From Labyrinthula sp. Ha (taxonomy: Eukaryota; Sar; Bigyra; Labyrinthulida; Labyrinthulaceae), in assembly GCA_015227615.1 (NCBI GenBank), contig JAALGZ010000012.1, positions 434,001-498,000 on the forward strand: a stretch of DNA of 64,000 bases, written 5' to 3'. The notes below the pieces were generated by a model. That model saw nothing but the letters and a program-made list of their open reading frames with translations, did not search any database and was not told the origin of the DNA. The translations under genes and the position numbers were made by a program. This document shows positions 23,535-35,986 of this stretch, in pieces; the stretch's first letter is position 1; each line of letters opens with the position of its first letter.

Positions 23535-24617
23535 TTACAAGAGAAGTCTATCCAGCATTGTATCCTTAATAACAGACTCAAAATCAACTTGCAAAAAAAA
23601 CTCATTACAACCCGCCTTATTCAACCGTGAAAGAGATTTAAATCCAAATCTTTCACCACGGTATAATATAGTCCCTTGATGCCAGGCATGTCCAGCTGAA
23701 CAAATTTCTGGATAAACTAATCTTCTCAAATGAAAAAATTCAACTATGGTAGGAGACAAATAAAGCAAGTGTGGTATTCGACCAAAAGTATTTTCAAAAT
23801 TTCTGTCCATGTAAGCAATTTTTTCTGAATTCCGAGCAAGTACACCATGACAAATGGGAGCTAAATATTAAGAAAAGCTTCAAAATATACAGTCTCCACT
23901 GAAAGATCGCTCCTTTGGTGTTGGGAAGATAAATTCTTGAGAAAAGAAGTATGATTTTGAGGATACATGTTGAACCAGATATGCCACAGCAGGAAAAGAA
24001 AAGTGAAATGAAGCTTTTTCAGCCTCTTTTTTTATTACATCCATTTGATCTTGAGAAAGTTTCAACAGGTTTTCAAGTCTTATTTGATTTTCTTCAAGTT
24101 TGGAGTATGGAGATAACCTTCTGTGACTTTGAATTATGGACTACAATAAGTAATATAAAAAGAAAATACTTTATTCTGTATTCCTTTTTCTAATTTTTCA
24201 TGGTATCCATATGGATATTCAAATTTAGCGCGCCAGCCACCTTTCCCGTTTGATTTGAATTTTTTACTGCGTCCAAAGATAACGGCAAACGGATCGATTG
24301 GTTTTCCTTGTTTGTTTACAGCACGATATTGTTTTAGCAGACTTTGTTCAACATCTTTTTGAAAAGGTGAACGACCATCTGCTCCACGAAGATGTGCATT
24401 TAAAGTTCTTCTGAAAGCTCCTTCTGGATGCTTGGGTTCAGAACTTCTGGACTGCATCCAAAGTTCAAAACAGTTTTTAGATATTATGTATTCGTGAATA
24501 AGTTCCTAGGATATATAAATATAAAAAAAAGTTGGGTACACCATTTTTATTACGAAATGTGAATGTATTAAATACACTATGAGATGTAATTCGTTTCTCT
24601 GTCTTGTTTTTGGTCAT
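23535..24617 (-). CDS. Expanded unknown family, copy C (intact)
   Basis: On the minus strand the exons are 24617-24540, 24505-24170, 24140-23891 and 23860-23535, giving 329 residues. The introns are 34, 29 and 30 nt, and all phases agree with the paralogues. Exon 1 begins MTKNKTEKRITSHSVF, differing from the lysine-rich A/B start. The conserved core reads KHPEGAFRRT, HLRGADGRSPF, DPFAVIFGR, GGW and YPYGYHEK. The linker RRLSPYSKLEENQ precedes SQDQMD, FHFSFPAVAYLV and FFSQEFIFP. The C-terminal half shows SPICHGVLARNSEKI, YMDRNFENTFG, HAWHQGTILY and EFFLQVDFESVI. No disruption is seen. The function is unknown. Confidence 0.86.
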
Positions 24618-25374
24618 GGTTGACTATTTTTGTATTAAATATAGATTCAGTTTACGGAACTAGGATTTAGGTAGGAATAGTAATCTCCTTATGATCTCAG
24701 TACAAATGAAACTGAAATGTTAGTATAATGTTATTACAGTACTGTAGTTTATTTTCCATAGTAAAATAAAGGAGATCAACATTAAAGTGTTTAGATTAAT
24801 TAATATAATACAATAGTCTAATATAAGAATATTGAAAAGAAAAAATATAAGGAGAATAAATACAAACCAAATAGTTTTAATTTATGAAGGCACCATGAAA
24901 TTGAAGTAGAAAACACAAGTTTGTGCTTGTTTGATGTTGTAGAAGCTTTGATAGAAACTAAGAGATATTCAGTTGTCAACGAGTTGTTCTTATAACTGCC
25001 ACTTGTTTTTATAATGCTTTGGTTTTTTTAAAGTTTCTTTATAATAAGAGTTCTAGGAGAAAACATAGGCTCACTTTTCTTCTAGGCTTCCACTTTCGTA
25101 ACCCCAAGTGCAATATCCTATATACTTAGGTTGCTAAACAAGAGCAAATGCTAAGAAGACAATTTCATTTATTCTTGATAGTGATATTTTTAAGTCGTAG
25201 AAGGATAGGTCAATTCTCCTCTACTAAATATGTATATCAGTTACCACTGGACACATACGAAGTGTTCTTCACTAACTCTTGGGTGCTCTCCTATTGCCTA
25301 AGATATTTGAGAAATATTTTGTGAATAATGATTGTCACAACATTCATGTTGTAAGCACGCAATGGGCTTGATAA

Positions 25375-25510
25375 GATTTATCAATAATTATTTGGCAATT
25401 ATTTTGGACTTGAACATCAACAACGAAATTTGTATTTTGTTTCCCATCAAGTGATTCTGGTTCCATTCTAGTTTGTAACTGAGTACCAATAATCAGTGAA
25501 AAAGGTTGAG
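25375..25510 (-). repeat. Divergent dispersed repeat, copy 2 (inverted)
   Basis: The reverse complement aligns almost without gaps with 61113-61240, sharing the closing string CAAATAATTATTGATAA and many scattered bases; identity is roughly 60 percent by eye. The hAT-like terminus seen at 61252 is not preserved here. Confidence 0.45.
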
Positions 25511-27245
25511 GTTTTATCAGAATCAATAATTAAACAACATATAGAAAATTTTGTGAACGAATTATCAATGAATGAAATCAGATCCTCTGTTCTGACATCT
25601 TTAGTACTTTCGTTAAAGATATCTAGTTTCATCAATTCTTCTCCCATGGAATACTGTAAATTGGATTTTCGTGGTAATAACGTTTAGACACTTGGCACGG
25701 GAATATGCAGCACCCACTCAGGAGTACGAACCACCCAGGAAAAACCGATTATTAAGTTCTTAAGCAATATAACGAAACGTTTCCGAGTAGAGTATTGTCT
25801 AAGTATGTCTCTCGTTAGAAATGTGAAATACTGAATAGAATAACTCTTAAGTTGTATGGCCCAAAGTTCCTGTAACTCACAGGTTGTTTCATAGTTAAAT
25901 ATATCTCTACTAATGAGTATAACATATTTAGTTCAAAATTCTGGTTTGCTGGTTATGTTTATTAGTTGAAAGCTCATATTAAGCGTGGAGAAATACGATG
26001 CTGTGGATGAAATTATTCTTGCCAGGATATGGGAAAATGACTCGAAATGCAGGTTAGATGTGATTGTGGCAATAATAAACATTAAATCCACGAGGTATCG
26101 AGTTAAAAGAACCCCAGAAAACATTTACTGGATATTGGGTATAGATGAAGATTAAACATATGTATCAATGTAATGATAGTTTATCGAAATGGATTATTAT
26201 GGAATTCTTATCTGATGAAATAAGAAAGTATAAGGCTATGGATAGAGTTCCTATCAAAAATATATATCGAAATATCGATCAGATCATACCGTAGATACAT
26301 TCTGGTAGTTCTAATTTCTAATGCAAGCAATCAACCAAAAGTAGAGGACGACTGAGAGCTAAATGAACAATAATACACCATTCGGCGTTCGTTTCTCACC
26401 TAGAGCGAATTATCTCACATGTTTTATCATTACGTTCATCTAAGTTAAGAACTACATGTGATAGTTTTACAACCTAGCTCAAATAATTGATTATCATAAA
26501 TAAGAAGAGTTGAATAGCTAAATGTGTTGGAAATAGAGCAAGTGTGCCAGACTTTTTAGGTGTCTTTACCTTGGGGTTTCTCCATGATATAGTGTTTAAG
26601 TTTTATTCGTATTATTTTCTTTTTGCACACATGTTTTGTGACATGTCTTAATGTAACCTGTCTTATTGTTTAATTCTAACTGCCAAGAAGCAAAATAAAT
26701 GTTCAACAAATTTTATTATAAGAGAATTAAAAAAAACACAAGTTGTCTTGTTTAAACACTCAAGAAGCCAAGCTAAACCTCTAGCTTAACCTAGCCTTCG
26801 TGTAGCATCCCTTCAATATCGATTACCACAAAGCAGCAACGTCAACAAGGACGAAAGGGAAAACAGGATACACCCTTGCAAAAACGAATAATTAAAGTTT
26901 TCAATGTAATAGACATCTCCATTGTTCATAAAACAGGTTTGTTTTTTTTACTTCTGGTTCTGTTAATACGAGTACATCAAATTCCCTAGATGAAAATGTT
27001 TAATGACGTGGTTTCTGGAGTAATTTCGGGAAGTGCCTTGCTCTTATACTTCTACCCTCTGTATCAAAACTCGAAATACTTAAATCATTAAACTGCACTT
27101 AACATGTTTTATTACAATCCTGTTCATAATATGGGTTAATATATTACACAAAACATTCAAAATCGATTCTATTCAGATAAAACCATTGATCTCCCGATAG
27201 CTTATCATTAATATACTATTAAGAATTATAGTTTCTCAAAATAAT

Positions 27246-27496
27246 AAAAGAGAATCTCGTTGATAATCTATCCAGATGATTTTTTTGTTTGCGATGTGAA
27301 ATTAACTGCTTACCCAACAGAGCACGGAGTGTACAAGTGTGGTGATAATAAAGATAGAGTTGGGAACGAAGATTGTGATGGGGGTGCTGTTACTAAATTG
27401 CTGGTATCGACCATAAAGCGACATGAGACTAGAAAAGCCATTCAAAAAGCAAAGAAAAACGTTATCACACATGAGGGCACTTGGACATCTTTATAA
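27246..27496 (+). other. Coding-like open stretch, 82 codons, no ATG
   Basis: This is a charged, well-mixed translation (for example HGVYKCGDNKDRVGNEDCDG) without an ATG near its start. About 100 bp downstream another frame reads GDLEKTFDIT, faintly like motif A of non-LTR reverse transcriptases, but nothing else supports that. It is probably an eroded coding sequence of unknown origin. Confidence 0.2.
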
Positions 27497-27990
27497 TCAA
27501 GGCTTAATTCAGCTATAAGAATAAATACAAGATCATATTTCACCTTCGTAAAGAGCTACGTCATCTCTATTAAATTCTGTTGGTGACTTAGAAAAAACCT
27601 TTGACATAACTGCCTTAGTGGTTAAAATTTTGATTAAAGTTAAAAACCCAGCTAATGGTGACATTTAAACGAGAAATACAAATCAAATTACAACAGAAAT
27701 TAATATGGGCATTCAGTTTCCTCCAATCAAATTTGCATTGATCCATTACGGATCGTTTTATTTAAAATCTTTCATCAAGAGATAATTCGATCAACCGCCA
27801 ACTTTCTTCTCAAACAACCTCTATCTTGTAGCCTTTGTTATTGATGAATTGGGATAGCAACGGATACATCCGCCTATTTTGTCATGTTGAGTTCCTCCTC
27901 AAACTCTAAACCTCAGTACTAGATAGAATTTTATATAAATTTGCAGCAAAAACCTTCGATTATAATGTTTAGTTGTATTGGAATAATCGC

Positions 27991-28188
27991 TCAATCAAAT
28001 AATCTGGGAGAGTATAAAGTAGGAATGCTAAATTCCGGTTCACAATAACTTTCTAATTTATAACTTCCAGTAGTGCGTGTGCCTAAACACGTTGAGTGAT
28101 TAGAAAATCTATATATTTGGGCAATGGTTTTGGGCTTTTGTTGCCTAGTTAAAATCTGTTTTAATGGACAGTGTGTTGTTTTGTCCAT
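27991..28188 (-). other. Coding-like frame, 65 codons
   Basis: It has an ATG start and plausible codon use (for example KQILTRQQKPKTIAQIYRF) but no motif and no convincing intron or neighbour. It could be a small gene or a remnant. Confidence 0.2.
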
Positions 28189-31100
28189 CCGTTGTCTCTT
28201 TGATTTCTGGTATCATAAAATAAATGTGTTTCTGAAGACATTGTTAAGAGAATTAACCCATTTTTATGAAACTATCATGATGCGATAAACAACCGGAGAT
28301 GTTATAATTATAAAAAAGTATTTACCATTCTTTTAAACATCTCTACCTTCGCAGAAAGGATAATAAACTCATGCTCTCTTCGTTTCCGCTTTCATTCCTA
28401 AACTATTCGTAGGATAAATTGGGGTAAAAATATAATACCAATATATCTTAAGTGTTATATTTGTTTTTGTCCATAAACAATTTGACCCATAGATATATTT
28501 TAGGTAGGACCCTTATTACATGGGAATAAGTTTCTAGAATAAACCCATTCTTCCAAGCTTATAACATATATATGAACCTGTGGTAATGATTACCAGGATG
28601 CATCGGCCAGCTACCTTTCCTTCTGCCGTATTTATGTTTGTTGTGTGCTTAAAAGCTTAAAGAAATACGATTAACTTATAAATATAACTGTATTAAAATA
28701 TAGTGGTTAATACCTTCAGATCAAATTTTACTAACTCTTATCAGAAATCTTACTTAAAGAAATGTTGTGCTAAATATATATTTTAAAGAAACTAAACCTG
28801 ATACAAGTCAGTTTTACTTTGGCGATGTTACCTTTTTTGGCTCAGAATAGAAGGTGGATGAGTATTTCTCAAACAAAAAATATTCATTTTTGATGACTTA
28901 TGCACAAGAAATTGGCGAGGACTTAGGCCCAGAGTTCAATCTCTCAGTTGAAATTGGGATATAAATATGGCTAATTTTCCATATTCTTTGCATATGTTTC
29001 AATGTATTAAGTTACGTATCAGATATATTAAAAAGATTTGAATTATTATAAATCCAAAGTAAAATCTGAGATTATTTATATTCTTTATCTTGGTCACCAC
29101 ATCATTAAACCTTCAAGGTTTTCTATTAAAGAAGCTTATTACTTATTAATAAACCAATAAGAACTAACCTCTTAAGTATTATAGGTTTGGTTTTTGCAAA
29201 TATTTGATAACGGTATTAAAAATAACAAAAAATCAGATTGTTAGTTCATAATGGCTATGTATTCTAACACTTTCTCCTTCTACTCTGGATTTATTGATCA
29301 ACAACTAAAAAATAATACTTAAGAACCCAGGAGATTTCAAAACAATTATCTGTTCAGTTAATGTACAAACCACACGTATTTACTAGAGTAGACGAAAATT
29401 TCAGTACTTTACTATCAGCACATACAAATTCGAGACGCTATATTAAAATTTGAAAAGAAGGCAAGATAAAATTGGGGGAGTAAGATCTGATGCATGTAAG
29501 TAATGCCACGGGTCGCACTCTTATATTTTTTCGTTCCTAGTATATATGTATGACCTTATGGTAACCCCAATATGATATTAGATACCCAAGACATGGCAAA
29601 TAGTTTTCGGGAGATTTTAACCGGTATTATTTGGAACAAGAAATCGTCATAGTCATGTGTATATTACACAATACTTTAAAGTCGAAGCATATGAGCCACG
29701 TATGTGTAAGATGAGAATTTTACCAGAGAATTTGTTTTTGAATCTCCAAAACCACACTACAAAAAAGACATCTCGGAGGCTGTAGCTTTTTCTTTGACTT
29801 TGTCAATAAAGCCTACTAGTTCCTAAGTTACTTTATCAATAAATTTAATACCTATGATTTTTCTAACTTGCCGTGACATTTGTCCCTCCTACTTTCGGCT
29901 TAGTGCTCAAAACCCTGCGTAAAATGAAGGTTATTTGTAGTATATCGCCTTAATGAGATATTTTCTGCGGCTGTTTTCATTGTTTAGAAGTTGTTTAAAT
30001 ATATCTTCCTAAATTTTAAACACAAGTGTCGATCCAAGCAGTAATGGCCGCTCAGAATACATGCGTATACCTAAATAACACATTATATCCCAATCAACTC
30101 CCCATTGATTCATTATAATATCTTACTCGGGTAAGGATAGAAGATTATTGACCAGCCATACGAAGCAAGAAGAAGAAAAGAAAAAGAAAAGTAAAAACAA
30201 AGTAATATAGATCACGATGAACTATGTCTCCCCAACTACTGTGCACTCTAATGAGAATATATTTTTCTCAAATTTCTTGCTGGAAACCCAATGGTGACTA
30301 GATATTGCCCTATACCTCATACCGTACGCCCAAACTAATAAATAAATATTCATATGAGTATATGAAATTAATAGCTAATGGAGATGATCACTTCATGCCA
30401 ACATGAAATTAATGAAGCTGTTAAAATTAGTGGTATACCATGTCAGTAGAACAAGTTTTTTCATAATACATTAGACACACATCAAATAAGAACACAAATT
30501 GATATAGTTTTAAGACTGAACTAAACTAAAGACATAGTAGCTCTACTATGCAGGTATAAAACATTCTTGAAAATACATGTTAAAGCACGATATGTAACAG
30601 AAAAATTAATCCTAGATATTATAACTGAATAGGAAAGTTTCCTCCAAATAATTATTTTTTAAGACCTGAGTCAGATTCATATTAATTGATGAGCCTAAGT
30701 AAGGTTTTCCCTTTAATCGAGATAACAAAATTTTGAAGTTTTGTAACTTAAAGGTTAACATAACTTCAAGAGCAGCAGGAGAAGAAATTGTTTATTGTTT
30801 CTGAAGGTATGGTAGTGGAAATTTTCGAAAATACACAGAGAACGATGTAACAGAAGTGATTGAACTATGTCCAACGGGTTAATTTCTGTAAGGGATATTG
30901 GTTTCTGTTAGAATCATCTTAATTAAAGAACACAAAGCGAAACAAAATGGTAAGAGGCTAACGATGTATAACATAAGGTATTCTGTGCTATGAATAACTT
31001 GATTGTAGGAGAGTAATGACCATTTTTACCAATATCTAACTTGAAACAATTTTTTGACTAATTTTTTGCATTACTCTGAGTCATCATTTGGTTAAAGTAC

Positions 31101-31200
31101 AATTGTCAAATCTTTTTTGCTATTAACTTAATTTAGCTGTCTGAAAAAGGAAAAGCAGAGTCAACCCCCAGATGTCTTTTAAGTATCTGGTATCAGAAGT

Positions 31201-31448
31201 CTACAAGTAATACAAAAATGAATAAAAGCTAATTGAACAGTGAAAGTTACAGCTACTTACTACAGGATTAGATGGAATACCAAAAGGGCACGAAGCGCGT
31301 CTCCGAAAGGGCTCTTGAAAAACATATAGGAATTTCCAACTATAAGTAGCGGCATGTACAAGAAGCTATATGAGCACCCTGCTAATGTGCGATACTTAGT
31401 AAATTTAGTAGAAAAAGGCATTCGATTAGTCATAAGACCACCGATCAT
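31201..31448 (-). CDS. Candidate small membrane protein, two exons
   Basis: The exons run 31448-31261 and 31228-31201 on the minus strand, joined across a 32-nt intron with a GTAAGT donor and a TTAG acceptor, the size class of this genome; the frame is kept and gives 71 residues. The product has hydrophobic segments (SYSFLYMPLLIVGNSYMFF, LRALLVFHLILYFY) that could form two membrane spans. The frame stays open a little upstream of the ATG, so an earlier exon is possible. No family is recognised. Confidence 0.38.
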
Positions 31449-32110
31449 TTTGAGAAATAATCTAAGCAAGAATTAAAAAATCTAACACAACTCTTTAGAA
31501 ATCCAACTTTGCAATCAGAGCTTTGTCTACGCAAAATAAGAATAGCCTTTAAGACCTAATTTAATAGCGCAAAGTGCCATTAGAAAGGTTTTTGTAACTT
31601 AATTAAAACCTTAACATAGTAACACTAAATATAATACTATATTTGCCTTAATTATACAAGTTAAAGGAAAATAACTTAGCTAGGTCAAGGGACATGTATA
31701 CATTCATAATGAACAGGTATATCAAATTTAGCCAATCTAAGGGGATCTAAGCAACTCAGCAACTTGATTTAATTAAAAGAACTTGCTACATATGTTAATT
31801 AAAACAGCAGTGTATTTTCTCCAATGGGATTTAATCTTAATATTTAACCTAGTCTTCACCCGTTAGGGACCAGCTGACAAAGCAATCAAATTCCATCGCG
31901 ATTAGAAATCTTATAGCGTAAGGGGCAAGATTTGTAAATACTAAATATAATATGAAAGAAAGTCTTTTATTTTACTTCTGCCTTGAACTAACTTTTAAAA
32001 GAGCAATTAATAATAAATTTGGAATTTCGCGCGTTAAGAAGATTTCAATGAATATTGCTGAACATAAGCAAGCAATACTAATGCAACAACAAACATATGT
32101 GAATTGGTAG

Positions 32111-32380
32111 ATGCTTAAAAAGTTAAGAAATAACATTTATTGCAACTGCTATGTGTTAAATATCTTTGAAGAACTGAAAGTCATAGAAAAGCAATTGCTT
32201 AATGTTATTCTTTCGCCATTTCTTAGCTTTTCCAAAAACTTTCTTTGCATCATTCATAATTGGTACCCGTGTTTTAAAAAATATTTACCCAGTAGCGAAT
32301 CTTGGCAAAATAAGTTCAGAAATAACACACACATATATATCTTCCATGAAAATAAGATGCGTGGTTTCATCAGAGAATAG
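32111..32380 (+). other. Open frame of 89 codons, uncertain
   Basis: The frame has an ATG start and a Lys/Asn/Cys-rich translation. A second, overlapping frame is also open (32202-32480), which weakens either call. No motif is seen. Confidence 0.18.
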
Positions 32381-32972
32381 TTCTTTGTACAGAATCGTCA
32401 TCAAGAAAATGCATCAGTTATTTAATCCCATAAGTTCATCCAAATATTTAGTTTCTCTCGTTAAAGGACGAGCCTGGTGAAAGATATATAGTTTATCTCA
32501 TTATTGTCTAGACCATGAGGAAGACAAAAATAAGAATCACAGAAAGGAAACGTAATTTATACTTTTATACTAACTGCTAAACCCTCGTTTTATGATGCAT
32601 TAACAAAATTATTTCTCTTCGTGTTTCTAGTTTACTAGTAATCAAGCTAGCTAACAAGATTATTCATATCGGCCGTACCAATAAGAGCTAATACATATTA
32701 AACAGTTTGCTAATCCTCCTTCACGAACTCCAAAATTTAAGTGTTCCTCATTTAAACAACAGTTTTTTATTTTTAGAAATAATCAAAGAATCGGTTATCG
32801 TTTACCAAGAGCTTGTTAATCCAGAGAAAATTAAAACTCTTTATTTTCCTTGTTTTCAGATATAAATACAACCATATTTTTTATGATATAAAGCTGTAAT
32901 AAATAATAGTATCCAACTTTACGCACAGAAAAGCTTCAATAGGAATAAAAGAGAAAAAAGATATTAAAATAC

Positions 32973-34011
32973 TTAGATAAAAAGTCTATCCAGCAAGGAA
33001 TCCTCTATAACACAATCGTAGTCAATCTGAAAAAATATATCATTTTCCAAAGAACTACTCTTTCTTAAGAAGCATGTAAAAACATATCGTTTTCCTTGTA
33101 ATAAAACAGTCCCTCTATTCCATATATACCCTTTTGAAATCAATATTGGAACAATTATTTTTCTTTCTATAAAAAACTGTACTTAACTTGGAAGTATTTG
33201 CATTATGTGTGATATTGAGCCAAAATAGTTTCTAAAGTTTTCGTCCATGTAAACAAACCTATCTGAATTAGCAGCAAGAACGCCATTCCAAATAGGATCT
33301 ACAGGATGAAATAGAAAAAAAGAATACAATTTTGTTTAAAGTGCTGTTCTTCAGGTTTTAGTAGAATAAAATCTGGAGAAAAGAAATATGATTGTTCAGA
33401 CAACAGGTTAACTAAATACCCGACAGCAGGGAAAGAAAAATGAAATGACACTTTTTTAGTTTCTTTTTTGTAATTATTCATTTGTTCTTTGGAAATGTGT
33501 AGCAGTTTTTCTAGGTTCTCTTGGTTTTCTACTAGAGTCTACAGTAAAATACAAAATAATTATTACCCCATTCATTATTCTATTTTGTTTTTTTTCGTGA
33601 TATCCATATGGATATTCAAACTTAGCACACCAACCACCTTTATTATTTCTTCTGAACCTTTTTGAGTGTCCAAAGACAACACCAAAGGAATCAATTGGTA
33701 CTCCTTCTTTATTTACAGCTCTTAATTTTTTCAATAAACTTTGTTTAACATCTTTTTCAAAAGGAGAACGAGTATCAGCCCCACGTATATGTGCATATAC
33801 AGTTTTTCTATATGCATCTTCTGGGTATTTCAACTTACTACTTCTAGACTGTAACCAGACTTGATAACATTCTCTTGATATTATATTCTCATACATAAGT
33901 TGCTAAACTTTATTTTACTTGAAATTTTTATACATTTATTTCATTTCTATAAGTAAATGAATCAAATACATCTTTTGATGTTATTCTTTTTTGTATTTTG
34001 TACACGGTCAT
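32973..34011 (-). pseudogene. Expanded unknown family, copy D (one in-frame stop)
   Basis: The exons by homology are 34011-33934, 33902-33567, 33538-33328 and 33298-32973; the introns are 31, 28 and 29 nt. All phases hold, and the frame would give 316 codons. Exon 3 is 39 nt shorter than in its relatives and lacks the basic RRxSPYSK linker. A TAA at 33183-33185 interrupts exon 4 where the paralogues have Ile (PSIVQFF in B), about 60 codons before the end. Conserved blocks remain: RGADTRSPF, GGW, YPYGYHEK, FHFSFPAVGYLV, YMDENFRNYFG and FFQIDYDCVIEDSLLDRL. With a single defect it is either a young pseudogene or a C-terminally truncated but still expressed protein. Confidence 0.75.
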
Positions 34012-34907
34012 TAATATTTTAGATATATGTGTTTTTTTAGTAAGTTCTATTTCCGTTAAATTCCGGGGAAATAAATTCGTTTTTGGGAAAAATGGAATTG
34101 TAAAAGTTATTATCTATAGTTGTTGAAGTTTTGAGGAATTGAGCTAATGGCATTAGTGTTCTTTAATATATACAGAATTGTTGAGTTAAACATATCAAAC
34201 GCTTTGACGCACTTTTTCATTATCCCTATTTCTTCCGATGTATAACAACATTTTATAGTTTTCCTGTAGGAAGGTTATGTGATCAAGTGGATAAACGTTT
34301 TGTTTATCACAGTATATATATGTCATCAACAAAAATACTCTTAGCTTACTAGAAAATATTTTCCATCTTCTAAGAACGTAATCTTCATGGTAAAAAAAAT
34401 AGCACCTACGGCAAATATTGGGTTAGGGAAGAATAAGCGGTTATTTTTTAAGGATCCAGGAAAACTTTCTTAATTCCCTTTATATCTTTGGGAAAGCATA
34501 AATTACAAAATGTACTGAACCTACTTGTACACTTTGTGAATATGTAGAAGTTTTAAAGATACCTAAGTACTTAGATATCTCTAAAGCTGTAGATGTTTAG
34601 ATTTAAGCATATTTACTTTTTTCTTTGCAACTATCCTACTTATTATTTGTCCAGTTAATCTTATGTTAAATAAGGGACAGCATAAACTAGAGCTAGCTAA
34701 GATACACCAGTTTTATTGTGATTGACAGATTAGTTCTTCTATCTCAGGTTACTGAGAAATTATAGCAAGTTTTTTAAACTCAAAGATATGGATTTTGTGT
34801 GCAGGGGTTCTGATAAGACTAAAAAAACAAACAAGAATAGAAAACATATTTTTTTCTTATTTTGACATAAGAAGAATATAATGATCAAAAGCAAAAAATA
34901 CACTTCT
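34012..34907. other. 0.9-kb spacer between copies D and E
   Basis: AT-rich, with no gene or repeat recognised. It must contain the 3' region of copy E and the 5' region of copy D, which lie in tandem on the minus strand. Confidence 0.5.
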
Positions 34908-35986
34908 TTACAAAAGCAGTTTATCTAGGAGCTCATCCTGAATAACAGAGTTATAATCTATTTGAAAAAAAAAATCTTTCCCTCCTTGAATACTAAGTCG
35001 ACAAAAGGATTTGAACCCAAAACGTTTATTTTGAAAAAGCAAAGTTCCTCGACTCCATACTTTTTCTTTAGAGGAAAGTTCTTTCATAATTAACCGTCTT
35101 ACCTGAAAAAACTCTATAACCGTAGGGGAGAGATGGAGTAAGTGTGAAACTGTACCAAAACACTGTTTAAAAGTTTCGTTCACATATTCAATCTTTTCTG
35201 AATTTGGAGCTAGAACACCATAGCAAATAGGTTCTATACATAAAAAAACAATAAAAATTATACTATTTTTATCAAAGTTTTGTTCCTCACGAGTTGGTAG
35301 AATAAAAGCTGGAGAGAAGAAATATGATTTTGCAGATAAAAAGTTGACCAGATATGCTACCGCAGGAAAAGAAAAGTTGAAAGAAGTTTTTTTAACTTCT
35401 TTCATGTATATATCCATTTGTTCTTTTGAAACCTGCAAAACTTTCTCAATGTATTTTTCATTATCTTCTACATTTAAGCAGGAAGATATTCTTCTACTTT
35501 TTACTATTGTCTAGAATAATAATACAAAATAATAAAATACTTCATTCTTTTTTTTACTCAAGTGTTTTTCGTGGTATCCATATGGGTAACTAAAATCGGT
35601 ATACCAGCCACCTTTATAATGTTTTCTAAAGGTTCTTGCCCTTCCGAAAATTTGAGCAAAGGGATCTACTGGTTTTCCATCTCGTTTAATACTTCGTAGT
35701 TTTTTTAATAAACTTTGTTCCACATCTTTAGCAAAAGGACTTCGACCATCTGCTGCACGAAGATGGGCGTGTATTGTTCTTCGGAAAGCTCCTTCTGGAT
35801 GTTTCGGCTTACCACTTCTTGACCCCAGCCAAACCGCAAAACATTCTTTTGATATTATATTTTCGTGTGTTAGATCCTATAAAGTATAATAAAATATATA
35901 AATTATACACCAAACCTATTCCGATAAGTAAAAGAGTCAAACACACTTCTTGAAGTCAAAAGTCTTTGTGTTCTATCATCAGTCAT
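34908..35986 (-). CDS. Expanded unknown family, copy E (intact)
   Basis: On the minus strand the exons are 35986-35909, 35876-35541, 35510-35264 and 35233-34908, giving 328 residues; the introns are 32, 30 and 30 nt. It starts MTDDRTQRLLTSRSVFDSF. The core motifs are KPKHPEGAFRRT, HLRAADGRSPF, DPFAQIFGR, KGGWYTDFSYPYGYHEK. The C-terminal half reads KEQMDIYMKEVKK, FSFPAVAYLVNFLS, PICYGVLAPNSEKIEYVNE, VWSRGTLLFQ and FFFQIDYNSVIQDELLDKL. Exon 1, intron 1, the first roughly 205 nt of exon 2 and the whole upstream region are nearly identical to copy G, whereas the rest has diverged. That makes E and G partly homogenised paralogues that should share their promoter. Confidence 0.87.

Larger units (their letters stand above)
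24618..32972. other. 8.4-kb gene-poor stretch
   Basis: This is the longest stretch without a firm gene. It contains one repeat copy (25375-25510) and several short coding-like frames listed separately (27246-27496, 27991-28188, 31201-31448, 32111-32380). The segments 28.2-31.2 kb and 25.7-26.7 kb show only AT-rich, stop-rich text. Confidence 0.5.

Noticed and set aside
27560-27680. Non-LTR reverse transcriptase remnant from the string GDLEKTFDIT
   Set aside because: It resembles RT motif A, but no other RT motif (GxPQG, YADD) could be found in neighbouring text, so it is likely chance.
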